From Marinilabiliaceae bacterium ANBcel2 (GTDB taxonomy: Bacteria > Bacteroidota > Bacteroidia > Bacteroidales > Marinilabiliaceae), in contig JARULA010000001.1 in assembly GCA_029688995.1 (NCBI GenBank), positions 620,001 to 684,000 on the forward strand: a stretch of 64,000 nt of DNA. The letters are read 5' to 3'. Below are positions 40,109 through 48,962 of the stretch, one piece after another; within the stretch, counting starts at the first letter, position 1, and every line of letters begins with the position of its first letter. Under the pieces are notes generated by a model that had not been told where the DNA came from, ran no database searches, and saw nothing but the letters and a program-made list of their open reading frames with translations. Position numbers and translations under genes: made by a program.

Positions 40109-40684
40109 CTATTTATTATATATAATTTCACTTAAAGGGCGTTTTGGAACATGATGCACCTCTTTTTCATCCCTATAATATTTTATTTCCCCGTCGTTTG
40201 CCTCTTCAAGAATCACATTCTCCTTTGGTTTTCCCAAAGCAACAACCTGAATAATCTTCAAATAGTTGGGAATATCCAAAGCTCTCTGTAGTTTTAATCT
40301 TTCAACTGATCCTATAATACAACCACCATAACCCTTCTCTGTTGCCCCCAGCAGAATTGATTGTGCTGCAATACCCTCATCGCAAAAATAGTTGTCAGAT
40401 ATACGGGAATCATTCATCATTATAAGATAAGCGGATGGTCTTTCTCCCTCCGAAGGCCCATCCCAGTCACGTAAATAACCGGCCCATGCTAAAAAGGGAA
40501 AAATCAACCTGTTAGTTTCCTTACTATTAGAGATAAAGTACTTAAGAGTTTGAGCATTACGTGCTGAGGGAGAAAGCCTTGCCAAATCAATTAACTCCTC
40601 AAGGATATCCCGTGAAATCTGCTCTTCCTGATAAAACCTTCGATAGCTTCTGTTCTTCTTAATTAACTCTTTTAAATTGCTCAT
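40109..40684 (-). CDS. Nitroreductase-family FMN-dependent oxidoreductase
   Basis: The 191-residue protein shows the nitroreductase fold signatures: the N-terminal FMN phosphate-binding RSYRRFYQEEQISRDILEELIDLARLSPSARNAQTLKYF (RRF and SPSARNAQ motifs), DEGIAAQSILLGATEKGYGGCIIG near residue 120, and IPNYLKIIQVVALGKPKE near residue 150. Such enzymes reduce nitro groups, quinones or flavins with NAD(P)H; the physiological substrate is not evident. It starts 31 nt after the Fe-type superoxide dismutase on the same strand, so the pair may form a small oxidative-stress unit. Size matches the short nitroreductase subfamily. Confidence 0.88.
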   Translation of the reverse strand: MSNLKELIKKNRSYRRFYQEEQISRDILEELIDLARLSPSARNAQTLKYFISNSKETNRLIFPFLAWAGYLRDWDGPSEGERPSAYLIMMNDSRISDNYFCDEGIAAQSILLGATEKGYGGCIIGSVERLKLQRALDIPNYLKIIQVVALGKPKENVILEEANDGEIKYYRDEKEVHHVPKRPLSEIIYNK

Positions 40685-40715
40685 ACAAAATATATTAACC
40701 TGATTAATACAATGA

Positions 40716-41291
40716 TTAGAGTCTTGACTCTACAACATCCCAATTAATAAGTTTCCAAAAACCATCAATATAATCGGGACGACGATTTTGATAATCAAGG
40801 TAGTAGGCATGCTCCCATACATCTATGGTAAGTAATGGTTTATGGCCATTTCGCAAAGGATTATCAGCATTGCTCGCCTTAAGAACCTCTAAAGAACCGT
40901 CATCTTTTTGAACAAGCCAGACCCAACCGCTACCAAACAGAGTTGTGGCAGCTTTGGTAAAAATCTCCTGAAACTTTTCAAAGGTTCCAAAATTATCCTC
41001 GATTAATTGAGCAATCTTTCCCTTTGGCTTACCTCCACCATTAGGAGAAAGTGAAGAGAAGTAAAATGTGTGGTTCCAAACCTGAGCTCCATTATTAAAT
41101 ATTCCATTATGACCCTTTTTTACAATTGTATCAAGATCACACTTTTCAAAATCACTCCCGGGTAATAGATCATTCAACTTATTTATATAAGTCTGATGAT
41201 GCTTACCATAATGATACTCTATGGTTTTTTTTGAAATGTAAGGTTCAAGAGCATCAGCTGCATAAGGTAGTTGAGGCAATTCAAATTTCAT
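40716..41291 (-). CDS. sodB: Superoxide dismutase, predicted Fe type
   Basis: The 191-residue cytoplasmic enzyme dismutates superoxide. Metal ligands are in place: HYGKHHQTY (His), NHTFYF (His), and [19 protein letters not shown] (Asp and His). The outer-sphere Gln that tunes the metal lies in the N-terminal helix pair (NNGAQVWNH), and Ala occupies the equivalent C-terminal site (SNADNPL). That is the FeSOD arrangement. It lies next to a second SOD that shows the opposite, Mn-type arrangement. It has a good TTTG-18 bp-TAAATTTG promoter and is followed by nitroreductase. Confidence 0.92.
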   Translation of the reverse strand: MKFELPQLPYAADALEPYISKKTIEYHYGKHHQTYINKLNDLLPGSDFEKCDLDTIVKKGHNGIFNNGAQVWNHTFYFSSLSPNGGGKPKGKIAQLIEDNFGTFEKFQEIFTKAATTLFGSGWVWLVQKDDGSLEVLKASNADNPLRNGHKPLLTIDVWEHAYYLDYQNRRPDYIDGFWKLINWDVVESRL

Positions 41292-41353
41292 GTTAAATAG
41301 ATTTTACTGTTCAACAATTATTATAAAAAAATAGAATTCAGTTGCAAGTAAAA

Positions 41354-41383
41354 CAAATTTAAACATTTTTTCGAGAAAACAAA
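41354..41383 (-). promoter_or_regulatory. Promoter of the Fe-type SOD gene
   Basis: Minus strand TTTG (41383-41380), an 18-bp spacer, then TAAATTTG (41361-41354): a full Bacteroidota-type promoter with a leader of about 60 nt. It sits directly after the terminator of the upstream Mn-type SOD gene, so the two SOD genes are controlled separately. Confidence 0.55.
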
Positions 41384-41412
41384 GAAAGCCCCGTAAAACT
41401 TAGTACGGGGCT
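41380..41412 (-). terminator. Rho-independent terminator of the Mn-type SOD gene
   Basis: Perfect 9-bp stem: AGCCCCGTA (41387-41395) pairs with TACGGGGCT (41404-41412) across an 8-nt loop. On the minus strand it is followed by TTTCTTTG. It lies about 50 nt after the gene stop. Confidence 0.8.
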
Positions 41413-41460
41413 CAAAACCAAAAATAATTACAAACTCAAATCATTACTCTTGAAACACTA

Positions 41461-42063
41461 CTACCCTCTTTTAAAATTATCCTCAACTTTTGTCCAGTTA
41501 ACAACATTCCAAAAAGCATCAATATATTCGGGGCGTCTGTTTTGGTATTTCAGGTAGTAAGCATGCTCCCAAACATCAAGTGCAAGCAGAGGCACTCCCG
41601 TCACAACACTAATATCCATAATAGGATTATCCTGATTTGGAGTAGAAGTTACCGTAAGAGAGCCGTCTGACTGTTTTATCAGCCATGCCCATCCCGAGCC
41701 AAATCTGGTAGTGGCAGCATTGGCAAACTCCACTTTAAAAGCATCAAATGAACCAAAAGCAGTCTCAATAGCTTTTAAAAATTCACCTGAAGGCATGCCT
41801 TTCGAAGGTCCTAATATCTCCCAAAAGAAATTGTGGTTATAAAAACCCCCACCATTATTTCTAATAGCAATGCTTTTATTAGAGACATCTTTAAGAAGAT
41901 CCTCAATAGATTTTCCCTCATCTGCGGTTCCTTTAACGGCACCGTTTAATTTATCAGTATAAGTTGAATGATGTTTTGTGTGATGAATTTCCATTGTTTG
42001 TGCATCAATATATGGTTCAAGGGCATCATACTTATAATTTAATTCAGGTAGTTGAAAAGCCAT
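41461..42063 (-). CDS. sodA: Superoxide dismutase, predicted Mn type
   Basis: A second 200-residue SOD just upstream of the Fe-type gene. Ligands: [10 protein letters not shown] (His), NHNFFWEIL (His), [19 protein letters not shown] (Asp, His). Here the N-terminal outer-sphere position is Gly (NNGGGFYNH) and Gln appears on the C-terminal side (TPNQDNPIM), the arrangement typical of MnSOD. It also has the NxD-type insert region longer than the other copy ([15 protein letters not shown]). The two proteins share architecture but differ clearly in sequence, so they are not a recent duplication. It has its own terminator. Metal use is predicted from motif only; cambialistic behaviour is possible. 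Confidence 0.9.
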   Translation of the reverse strand: MAFQLPELNYKYDALEPYIDAQTMEIHHTKHHSTYTDKLNGAVKGTADEGKSIEDLLKDVSNKSIAIRNNGGGFYNHNFFWEILGPSKGMPSGEFLKAIETAFGSFDAFKVEFANAATTRFGSGWAWLIKQSDGSLTVTSTPNQDNPIMDISVVTGVPLLALDVWEHAYYLKYQNRRPEYIDAFWNVVNWTKVEDNFKRG

Positions 42064-42183
42064 AATATCTCATTTTTTAAGTTCAACATATCATTTGTCA
42101 CATTCAAAATAGAAGGTAAAATTTAAACCTGCTTATTAAGAATGGCTCTATATAAGAAACAACTTTAAGAGAAAATGGTTCAT

Positions 42184-43950
42184 CTATTCTTGTCTATTTT
42201 TTAACGAGCTAACTAAACCGGCATATTTTCCATCATACGAGATTAACTCGCTATGAGATCCTCGCTCAATAATCTCTCCATTTTCAAGAACAATGATAAG
42301 GTCAGACCTCTTTATTGTGCTTAACCTGTGAGCAACGGCAATAACGGTACGAGAAGATAAGATGTTCTCTATTGCTTTTTGAATATAATTTTCGGTAACA
42401 GAGTCAACTGAACTTGTTGCTTCATCCAAAATTATCAATTCACGATTATCGCAAATAGCTCTGGCAAAGGATATAAGTTGAGCCTGTCCGCGTGAGAGAT
42501 TATCACCATTATCTTGCACTTTATAGCTATACCCTCCAGGTAGCTCTTTAATAAATCTATCGGCATAAACAAACCGCGCAGCATCTTCAATATCTTGCTC
42601 ACTAATATTTTCCCTACCCAATCCGATATTAAAAGCAACCGACTCATTAAACATAAAAATATCCTGTTGCATTAAGGCACCAAGGGAACGTACATGATTA
42701 ATAGGAATATGAGAAAGTTCAACTCCATTGATGGTTATAGACCCCCTATAACCAGAATAGGCACAGGTTAAAAGACGTAAAATTGTAGATTTACCTGATC
42801 CTGTAGAACCAACAAGCGCAATGCGATCGCCTCGCTTCATAGTAAAGGAGATATTCTTTAATACATCCTCTCCCTTATTGTAGGCAAACGAAACATTTTT
42901 AAACTCAATCTCTTTAATATCATCTATCGTCGCAGTAGATCTATATTCTCTTCTCTTCTCATCATCCTCGATCTTCTCTTCAAAAAGTGAGCTGATATGT
43001 TCTAAAGCAGACATAGCTCGTTGAATAGTCGATATTTGCTGAGCAAACTGACGTACAGGAATAAAAAGACGACTAAGTGTGATAACAAATACAATAAGAA
43101 CTCCGATGGAGTAATCGTACTCCCAAATTTGGACAGCACCATACCATAAAATCAATGCTGTAGCAACAGATGTTATACCCTCTACAACAGAATAGAGCGC
43201 TGCATCATAAACATTAGACCGGTTTTGAGCATTAGAGTACTCTCTGTTAAGAGTATCATACTTATTCCATGCTTCCCTATCAGCACCATAAAGCCGTATG
43301 GTTTTAACCCCGTTTAAAGACTCCTGCAAATAAGCGGCAGATTTGGCCAGGCTGGTACGGGATTGATTAAAGGCAGCTCTGATTTTTTTACGCAAAAACT
43401 TTATAACAATTACTATAAATGGTACTACAAGTAATAAAACCAATGTAAGACGCCAGTTTAAATAGAAGAGGTAAGAGACTAATGCTGCTGTCTTAAACGA
43501 ATCTGCCAACAAACCAAGTATCCCTGCAGCAAAAGATTCAGCAATAGCCTCCATATCGCTGGTTAATCTCGAAAGAGTAACTCCTATCGGATTTTTATCG
43601 AAATAGCGCATAGGAAATCTCAACGACTTACCAAATAACTCTTTTCGCATATCAACTATTGCCAATCCACCAGCCTTTGAGAAAGAGTAACTGTAAATAC
43701 CATCAAAGAGAAAATTAACCACCAAAACAGCAGCAAGCATAAAAGAGTATAGTTTTAACCCTGTAACATCTCCGGGAATTATAAAGTCATCAATAATACG
43801 CTCCACAAGCCACAAAAAGAGAATCCCTGCAAAAGTTGTAACAGGAATTGAGCAGAAACTAATAATAACCCATTTTTTATATGGAAAAAAATAGCGACTA
43901 AACCTCTTTAACAGTTGAAGATCTTTTGATTTTATAACTCTCTTTATCAT
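42184..43950 (-). CDS. ABC exporter half-transporter with consensus catalytic site residues
   Basis: The 588-residue protein fuses a six-helix type IV (ABCB-like) membrane domain (about 1-320) with an ATPase domain: Walker A GSTGSGKST near 381, signature LSRGQ near 484 (not the consensus LSGGQ), Walker B LIILDEATSSVD near 503 with catalytic Glu, and H-loop AHRLST near 537. It begins 10 nt after a sister gene, with which it would form a heterodimer. The ATG at 43950 avoids an overlap with that gene; an upstream start at 43992 would overlap by 32 nt. The pair follows glutamate-cysteine ligase, so a thiol or thiol-conjugate substrate is possible, as for CydDC, but multidrug export (BmrCD-like) is equally compatible. 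Confidence 0.85.
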   Translation of the reverse strand: MIKRVIKSKDLQLLKRFSRYFFPYKKWVIISFCSIPVTTFAGILFLWLVERIIDDFIIPGDVTGLKLYSFMLAAVLVVNFLFDGIYSYSFSKAGGLAIVDMRKELFGKSLRFPMRYFDKNPIGVTLSRLTSDMEAIAESFAAGILGLLADSFKTAALVSYLFYLNWRLTLVLLLVVPFIVIVIKFLRKKIRAAFNQSRTSLAKSAAYLQESLNGVKTIRLYGADREAWNKYDTLNREYSNAQNRSNVYDAALYSVVEGITSVATALILWYGAVQIWEYDYSIGVLIVFVITLSRLFIPVRQFAQQISTIQRAMSALEHISSLFEEKIEDDEKRREYRSTATIDDIKEIEFKNVSFAYNKGEDVLKNISFTMKRGDRIALVGSTGSGKSTILRLLTCAYSGYRGSITINGVELSHIPINHVRSLGALMQQDIFMFNESVAFNIGLGRENISEQDIEDAARFVYADRFIKELPGGYSYKVQDNGDNLSRGQAQLISFARAICDNRELIILDEATSSVDSVTENYIQKAIENILSSRTVIAVAHRLSTIKRSDLIIVLENGEIIERGSHSELISYDGKYAGLVSSLKNRQE

Positions 43951-43960
43951 CTCTTCTTTT

Positions 43961-45703
43961 TTATGACTCCTCCTGAATATTAAGTGTATCACGATAAAAT
44001 CCGGCTCTCCTCTTTAATTGATCATGAGTGCCCTCATCAACCTTACGACCATTATCCAAAACAATAATCCGGTCGGTTCTCTCAAGAACACTTATACGTG
44101 TACTAACAAAAATCATACTTTTGACATTGCTCGTACTAAAGAGCTGCTCAATTATAAATCTTTCAGTATCAGTGTCTACAGCAGAGAAAACATCATCAAG
44201 AATCAAAAGGTCGCACTCACTGTAAAGGGCTCTGGCCAGACTGATTCTCTGTTTTTGACCTCCCGATAACATTATCCCTTTCTCTCCCACCATGGTTTTC
44301 TCTGTTTTAGGGAATTTCTCTATCTCGTGTGATAAAGCACTTTGATAAAGCACATTCTTAAATTTTGAACTATCAAAACTATCATTAGAACCAAAATAGA
44401 TATTATTCTCAATTGTATCTGAAAAGAGAAAAACATCCTGAGTAACTGTTCTTACCGAAGCAGCAATATCTTTAATCCTAACTGAATCAGAATCGACATC
44501 TCCAAAAAAAACCTTTCCTTTACCGGCCCTTAAGTACCCATTTATACAATTTATCAAAGTAGTTTTTCCACTACCGAGTGGTCCGGTTATACCAATAATT
44601 TCTCCCGGTTTTATATCAAAGCTTATATCAGAGATGACAGGCAGCTCCCCTTGCTGATAACTGTAACTCAAATTGTTTATCTTAATTCCATTATCAAACA
44701 GCTCCTTTTTCTGGGAGTATAAAAGCGATTTACGACCATCATCAGCACCTTTGCGATTCATTATTGTTTGCAAACTGCCCACTCCTACAAACCCTTGCTG
44801 CATAACTGTTAAAACCCAGCCAAGCCCCATAACAGGATGGGCAAGAAGAGCAGCATATGCAATATATTCGGTAAGCTGACCTATAGAAAAAGTCCCATTT
44901 ATAACAAACATACCTCCGGCAAAAAGAATAACAACCTTTAAAATTTGCTCAATACTGGCTAAAAGTGGTATAATAAAAGATCTAATCCAGGCAATATTAA
45001 GAGTATAACCAAATAACGCGACATTATCTTTATGAACACGTCTCTCGGCATCACTATAGATGTTATAACTTTTTATTACAGAAGCTCCCGACAAAAAAGA
45101 GACAACTTTTCCTGATAAGGATTGTAACGCTGCCATTCTATTACGGGTATTTTTAACCATAATTACCATTCCTACCCTTACTATAACAAAAATAATTATA
45201 AGAGGAATCACACTGTATAGTGTAAGCTCGGGAGACATTTTCCACATTTTATATGGAGTAACCGACAATGATAAAATAATATTGCCGGTTTGTAACAGTC
45301 CAAAACCCGTTATCATTCTAACTCCGTTAATGTCATTATTGAGTCGTGAGATAACCGATCCGGTAGTATTACGATCAAAATAGTCTTTACCAAACGAGGT
45401 GAGTTTTGTAAACATTTCACCTTTAAGCTGCCTCTCTATAAGTCGGCCCGGAATAAAAAAGAGAATACGAGAGAGTGTTCGCACAAAAATTAATGCAACA
45501 GCCAGCAGAAGTATTGCAATAATATAGCTTAAAAACTGATCCTGTGAAGCTTCCCGACCATAAGCAATAAGATCCACACTCTTTTGAATATATCCCGGTA
45601 TTGTTACTGATGCCCAAATCGTTAACCCCAAAAAAATTAATCCGCCTGCATACCACCATCTGAATTGAGATGTATAGTGCAATAAAAATTTAATTTTAGA
45701 CAT
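43961..45703 (-). CDS. ABC exporter half-transporter with degenerate catalytic site
   Basis: The 580-residue partner has the same layout: membrane domain about 1-310, Walker A GPLGSGKTT near 374, canonical signature LSGGQKQR near 478, but Walker B reads LLILDDVFSAVD (Asp in place of catalytic Glu) and the switch His of the H-loop is replaced (VSTRIS). With the partner's LSRGQ signature this gives one consensus and one degenerate ATP site, the pattern of asymmetric exporters such as TM287/288 and BmrCD. It begins 44 nt after the gshA-like gene and is probably cotranscribed with it. Confidence 0.87.
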   Translation of the reverse strand: MSKIKFLLHYTSQFRWWYAGGLIFLGLTIWASVTIPGYIQKSVDLIAYGREASQDQFLSYIIAILLLAVALIFVRTLSRILFFIPGRLIERQLKGEMFTKLTSFGKDYFDRNTTGSVISRLNNDINGVRMITGFGLLQTGNIILSLSVTPYKMWKMSPELTLYSVIPLIIIFVIVRVGMVIMVKNTRNRMAALQSLSGKVVSFLSGASVIKSYNIYSDAERRVHKDNVALFGYTLNIAWIRSFIIPLLASIEQILKVVILFAGGMFVINGTFSIGQLTEYIAYAALLAHPVMGLGWVLTVMQQGFVGVGSLQTIMNRKGADDGRKSLLYSQKKELFDNGIKINNLSYSYQQGELPVISDISFDIKPGEIIGITGPLGSGKTTLINCINGYLRAGKGKVFFGDVDSDSVRIKDIAASVRTVTQDVFLFSDTIENNIYFGSNDSFDSSKFKNVLYQSALSHEIEKFPKTEKTMVGEKGIMLSGGQKQRISLARALYSECDLLILDDVFSAVDTDTERFIIEQLFSTSNVKSMIFVSTRISVLERTDRIIVLDNGRKVDEGTHDQLKRRAGFYRDTLNIQEES

Positions 45704-45747
45704 GCCTAAGTAAAACTTCGCATTTAAAAATATAAAGTTGTTTTAGT

Positions 45748-47115
45748 TTATGGTCGCTCTAAAGGGTGATAATATGGCCACTCTTTAACCATCTTCTTAA
45801 GATCACCCTGCCACTTGTTATAATATTCATCCAGATGCCTCTCGGCCGGAGTAATACCACTATTTAAAACTTGAAAAAGCGGATCAAGATAGCAGCTCTC
45901 ATTTTCAATTCCTAAAATTTTAGATCGCTTAGCCAGCCCCTCAAAAGAAAGATTTAACAGGTCTGTGGCCACCTCTTTAACAAAATAACTATTTGCCCGC
46001 GCAGAAAGGCCATCTTTTGCAACCAACTCACGTACAGTAGAGATGTCATCAACACTCCACTGCATTGCCATATCATAAGCTCTGTTTAAGATTTCCTCAT
46101 TGTATAAAATACCAACCCATAAGGCTGATAAAGAGGCTATATTTATAGCACAGCCGGCATCAGCTCCCCTTATCTCAATAAACTTTTTTAATCTTATATC
46201 GGGAAATACTGTAGAGAGATGAATCTCCCAATCGGTCATATCTGCACGCCAGGGTAGCTCTCCATCTATAAATTGACGAAAAGATTTATTATTTGCCGGT
46301 AAAAACTGATTATCTCGATAGACAAAATAGAGTGGAATATCAAGCAGGTAATCACACCACTTCTCAAATCCAAAATCATCATCAAAAATAAAGGAAAGAA
46401 ACCCACATCGTTCGGAATCGGTATCATCCCATACACGCGATCGATAACTTAAATATCCATTGGGTTTACCTTCAACAAAAGGAGAGTTGGCAAACAGGGC
46501 TGTAACAACTGGCTGAAAAGCCTGAGCAACACGCATCTTTTTTATCATATCCTCTTGATCTAAATAATCAAGATTAACCTGTATAGAAGCTGTTCTGCTC
46601 ATCATGTCCAGTCCAAGAGAGCCTTGTTTGGGCATTCTTTGTCGCATATATTGATAACGCTTTTTTGGCATCCAGTCAATATCCTCTCTGCGACTTAATG
46701 GGTCAAACCCCATACACAAACTAACAGCATTAAAATTACTGCATATTGTTCGCAACTCATCAAAATGTTTTAATGTCTCTGCCCATGTTTGATGAACATT
46801 TTTAAAATTTCTCCCCGACAACTCAAATTGCCCGCCCGGTTCAAGGGTAATTGAAGCTCCATTTTTTGTTAAGGCTATAAGATTGTTATTTTCAGTTACA
46901 GCACTCCAGCCCTGCTCTTTCATAAAAGATAAAATGCTCTTTATACCATTACTACCTTCATAAGTTAACCGGGTAAGTTTCTCTTTATCAAACAAAAACT
47001 TTTCATGCTCAGTACCTATCCCCCAATTATCTGCCGGCTTACTCCCCGATGCAAAATAGTTTATCAGTTGCTCTTTACTCTCAATAGGCTCGTTCAATAT
47101 ATCTAAAACATCCAT
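45748..47115 (-). CDS. gshA: Glutamate-cysteine ligase, plant/alphaproteobacterial (GCS2) type
   Basis: The 455-residue enzyme joins glutamate and cysteine to gamma-glutamylcysteine. The plant-type GCL pattern is clear: WGIGTEHEKFLFD near residue 30, ITLEPGGQFELSG near 90, MGFDPLSRREDIDWMPKKRYQYMRQRMPKQG near 135, MMSRTASIQVNLDY near 170, NSPFVEGKPNGYLSYRSRVW near 210, and KFIEIRGADAG near 315. This family is distinct from E. coli GshA. It begins 21 nt after an ATP-grasp gene resembling the C-terminal half of GshF and is followed by an ABC exporter pair, so a complete thiol operon is likely. An EgtA-like role (ergothioneine) is less likely, since no other egt genes are present. Confidence 0.9.
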   Translation of the reverse strand: MDVLDILNEPIESKEQLINYFASGSKPADNWGIGTEHEKFLFDKEKLTRLTYEGSNGIKSILSFMKEQGWSAVTENNNLIALTKNGASITLEPGGQFELSGRNFKNVHQTWAETLKHFDELRTICSNFNAVSLCMGFDPLSRREDIDWMPKKRYQYMRQRMPKQGSLGLDMMSRTASIQVNLDYLDQEDMIKKMRVAQAFQPVVTALFANSPFVEGKPNGYLSYRSRVWDDTDSERCGFLSFIFDDDFGFEKWCDYLLDIPLYFVYRDNQFLPANNKSFRQFIDGELPWRADMTDWEIHLSTVFPDIRLKKFIEIRGADAGCAINIASLSALWVGILYNEEILNRAYDMAMQWSVDDISTVRELVAKDGLSARANSYFVKEVATDLLNLSFEGLAKRSKILGIENESCYLDPLFQVLNSGITPAERHLDEYYNKWQGDLKKMVKEWPYYHPLERP

Positions 47116-47136
47116 TCAATAATAATTTAAACCTTA

Positions 47137-48144
47137 TCACACCTTTTTTGAAGAAAGTATAGTATCAAGAACATATTTACCAATATTACGGTTTTTTCCA
47201 AAATAAGGATAGTTATGCATTGATAACATTGCAGGTGCGTTTAACTCTATAACTATATAATTATCGTCACATGGAATACTCTTTTCATCCTTAATAATAA
47301 TATCAACTCCGGCAATTCGCAATCCTGCACTTTTCGCGGCTCTTACAGCAACATCACAATAAAATGAGTTAATATCATCGGTAACATCAACACTGTCACC
47401 ACCTGTACTCAAATTAGAGTTTTTGCGTAAATAAAGAGTCTCTCCTTTATAAGGAACCGACAAAGGAGTATAACCCTGTTGGGCTAAATGTCTTTTAACC
47501 TCATCATCAATAACTATTTTCAACAGGGGGTGGCGATAATCTGCACCTCTGCCTCTATTTTTTATATCAACAAGTTGCTCAACTGTTTTTATACCATCAC
47601 CACACACATTTGCCGGCAAACGATATGCAACAGCTCTTACTTTAGAATCAATAACCATAAATCGGTACTCTCTTCCTTCACAATATTGCTCAACAATAAC
47701 CCCTTTCGAAAAGTTTAATGCATAATCAACAGCCTTTATCAGATCGCTCTCCTCTCCTATGTCGGTCTGTACACCAATACCATGATCTGTATCTAACGGT
47801 TTTACAACAACCGGATACTCTATGCCGTTAATCTGTTTTTTTAAATAACCCCGTTTTAACAAAACTCCTTTAGCACAACTTATTCCCTCTCTTTTTAAAA
47901 ACAGCTTGGTCATCCATTTGTCATCCGATATCTTATACGAAATCAAACTGTTGGCATCAGACACTGTTCCTTCATGAATAACAAACTCTCTACCTTTATA
48001 TTTTACCGAAATAAGATTGTTATCAGCATCAATAATTTCTAGAGGCAAATTTCGCTTTAATATCTCAGCAATTATTATCTGAGTTGTAGCTTCAAAATTT
48101 TCATAACCCTTTAAAGGAGTAAAGTGATAATTTGATTCAATCAT
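47137..48144 (-). CDS. ATP-grasp ligase resembling the glutathione-synthetase half of GshF
   Basis: The 335-residue protein has an ATP-grasp fold: KWMTKLFLKREGISCAKGVLL near residue 75, IEYPVVVKPLDTDHGIGVQT near 110 (ATP-binding Lys and Gly loop), VIVEQYCEGREYRFMVIDSKV near 150, TGGDSVDVTDDI near 255 and IIELNAPAMLSMHNYPYFG near 305 with the metal-binding E-x-N. This order and the GDSVDVTDDI motif match the C-terminal domain of bifunctional GshF and of cyanophycin synthetases, not E. coli GshB. Next to gshA, the likely job is adding glycine (or another amino acid) to gamma-glutamylcysteine. A TAACTTTG box lies at 48149-48156, so close to the ATG that the mRNA could be nearly leaderless. Confidence 0.8.
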   Translation of the reverse strand: MIESNYHFTPLKGYENFEATTQIIIAEILKRNLPLEIIDADNNLISVKYKGREFVIHEGTVSDANSLISYKISDDKWMTKLFLKREGISCAKGVLLKRGYLKKQINGIEYPVVVKPLDTDHGIGVQTDIGEESDLIKAVDYALNFSKGVIVEQYCEGREYRFMVIDSKVRAVAYRLPANVCGDGIKTVEQLVDIKNRGRGADYRHPLLKIVIDDEVKRHLAQQGYTPLSVPYKGETLYLRKNSNLSTGGDSVDVTDDINSFYCDVAVRAAKSAGLRIAGVDIIIKDEKSIPCDDNYIVIELNAPAMLSMHNYPYFGKNRNIGKYVLDTILSSKKV

Positions 48145-48184
48145 AGTGCAAAGTTAACAAGATTATTCGCTTTAAATAGAAAAC

Positions 48185-48216
48185 AAAAAAAACCGGATCT
48201 TGTTAAAAAGACCCGG
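48185..48216 (-). terminator. Rho-independent terminator of the hsp20 gene
   Basis: Minus strand: CCGGGTCTT (48216-48208) pairs with AAGATCCGG (48201-48193) with one mismatch, then eight or more T's. It separates hsp20 from the thiol operon. Confidence 0.75.
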
Positions 48217-48256
48217 CAAATATTTTTTTTGTGACTCCTATGGAGTCAAATTCTCA

Positions 48257-48697
48257 TTATTTTATATCAATCATTTTGGGAGGTTTAGGTTTAACCTCTT
48301 CACGTTTTTTAAGAGTAATATTCAATATCCCATCCTTATATCGGGCATCAATTTTAGACTCATCCACCTCATTACGTGGAATGGCAAAAGATCTGCGAAA
48401 ACCTGAGTAGCAGAACTCTCTGCGGGTAAAACCTTCATCTTTCTCCTCTTTATTCTCCTCCTTTTCACAACTTATGGTTAATACATTGTTATTAACCTCT
48501 ACCTTAAAATCATTTTTATTCAATCCAGGAGCTGCTACTTCAATAAAGTACTCATCATCGTTCTCACGAACATTTACCGACGGCATTGTAGTTTTGCCTG
48601 CAACAGAAGGAGTATTAAAAATATCACCTCCAAAAAAGTCATCAAAAATATTAGCAATGTCAGGCATTTGGTTGTTAAATCTTCTTACGAGTGTCAT
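48257..48697 (-). CDS. Hsp20/alpha-crystallin-family small heat-shock protein
   Basis: The 146-residue protein has the alpha-crystallin domain (about residues 40-135): PSVNVRENDDEYFIEVAAPGLNKNDFKVEVNNNVLTIS and the ending ARYKDGILNITLKKREE with the A-x-x-x-GIL motif. The N-terminal arm (FNNQMPDIANIFDDFFGGD) is the oligomerisation segment. It is an ATP-independent holdase that binds unfolding proteins. A strong Shine-Dalgarno sequence (AAGGAGGG) lies 8 nt before the ATG, uncommon in this genome. A TATATTTG box about 140 nt upstream is the best promoter candidate, and a strong terminator follows. Confidence 0.93.
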   Translation of the reverse strand: MTLVRRFNNQMPDIANIFDDFFGGDIFNTPSVAGKTTMPSVNVRENDDEYFIEVAAPGLNKNDFKVEVNNNVLTISCEKEENKEEKDEGFTRREFCYSGFRRSFAIPRNEVDESKIDARYKDGILNITLKKREEVKPKPPKMIDIK

Positions 48698-48837
48698 AGT
48701 TAAACCCTCCTTAATTTTTTAGTTCAACATAAATTTAATCACTTTCGCTTAAGATATCACAAACCCTATACCAGACTGCCTTTCAGGACATTATGGCACA
48801 AAAAAGCATTACGACTGTCACTGTGGCTCAAGCATTG

Positions 48838-48845
48838 CAAATATA
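48838..48845 (-). promoter_or_regulatory. Candidate -7 box for hsp20
   Basis: Minus strand TATATTTG followed by CAA, an exact consensus match; it would give a leader of about 135 nt. No clear -33 TTG. Confidence 0.35.
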
Positions 48846-48891
48846 ATGACAAATTGTCGCTCATAAAATTGTTAGCTCTATAACTAACAAT

Positions 48892-48928
48892 AAAAAAACT
48901 GCCTTAATTATAAAAATCAAGACAGTTT
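48892..48928 (-). terminator. Rho-independent terminator of the cold-shock-domain gene
   Basis: Minus strand: AAACTGTCTT (48928-48919) pairs with AAGGCAGTTT (48905-48896) with one G-U pair across a 13-nt loop, followed by a run of T's. Located 35 nt after the gene stop. Confidence 0.7.
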
Positions 48929-48962
48929 AAAATTGTTATAGCTAAAAAATATATAATGAATA

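Noticed and set aside
48781-48845. Sigma-54-like TGGCAC element near hsp20
   Set aside because: TGGCAC is present but no GC box of the TTGCA type at the right spacing, and it points away from any gene.
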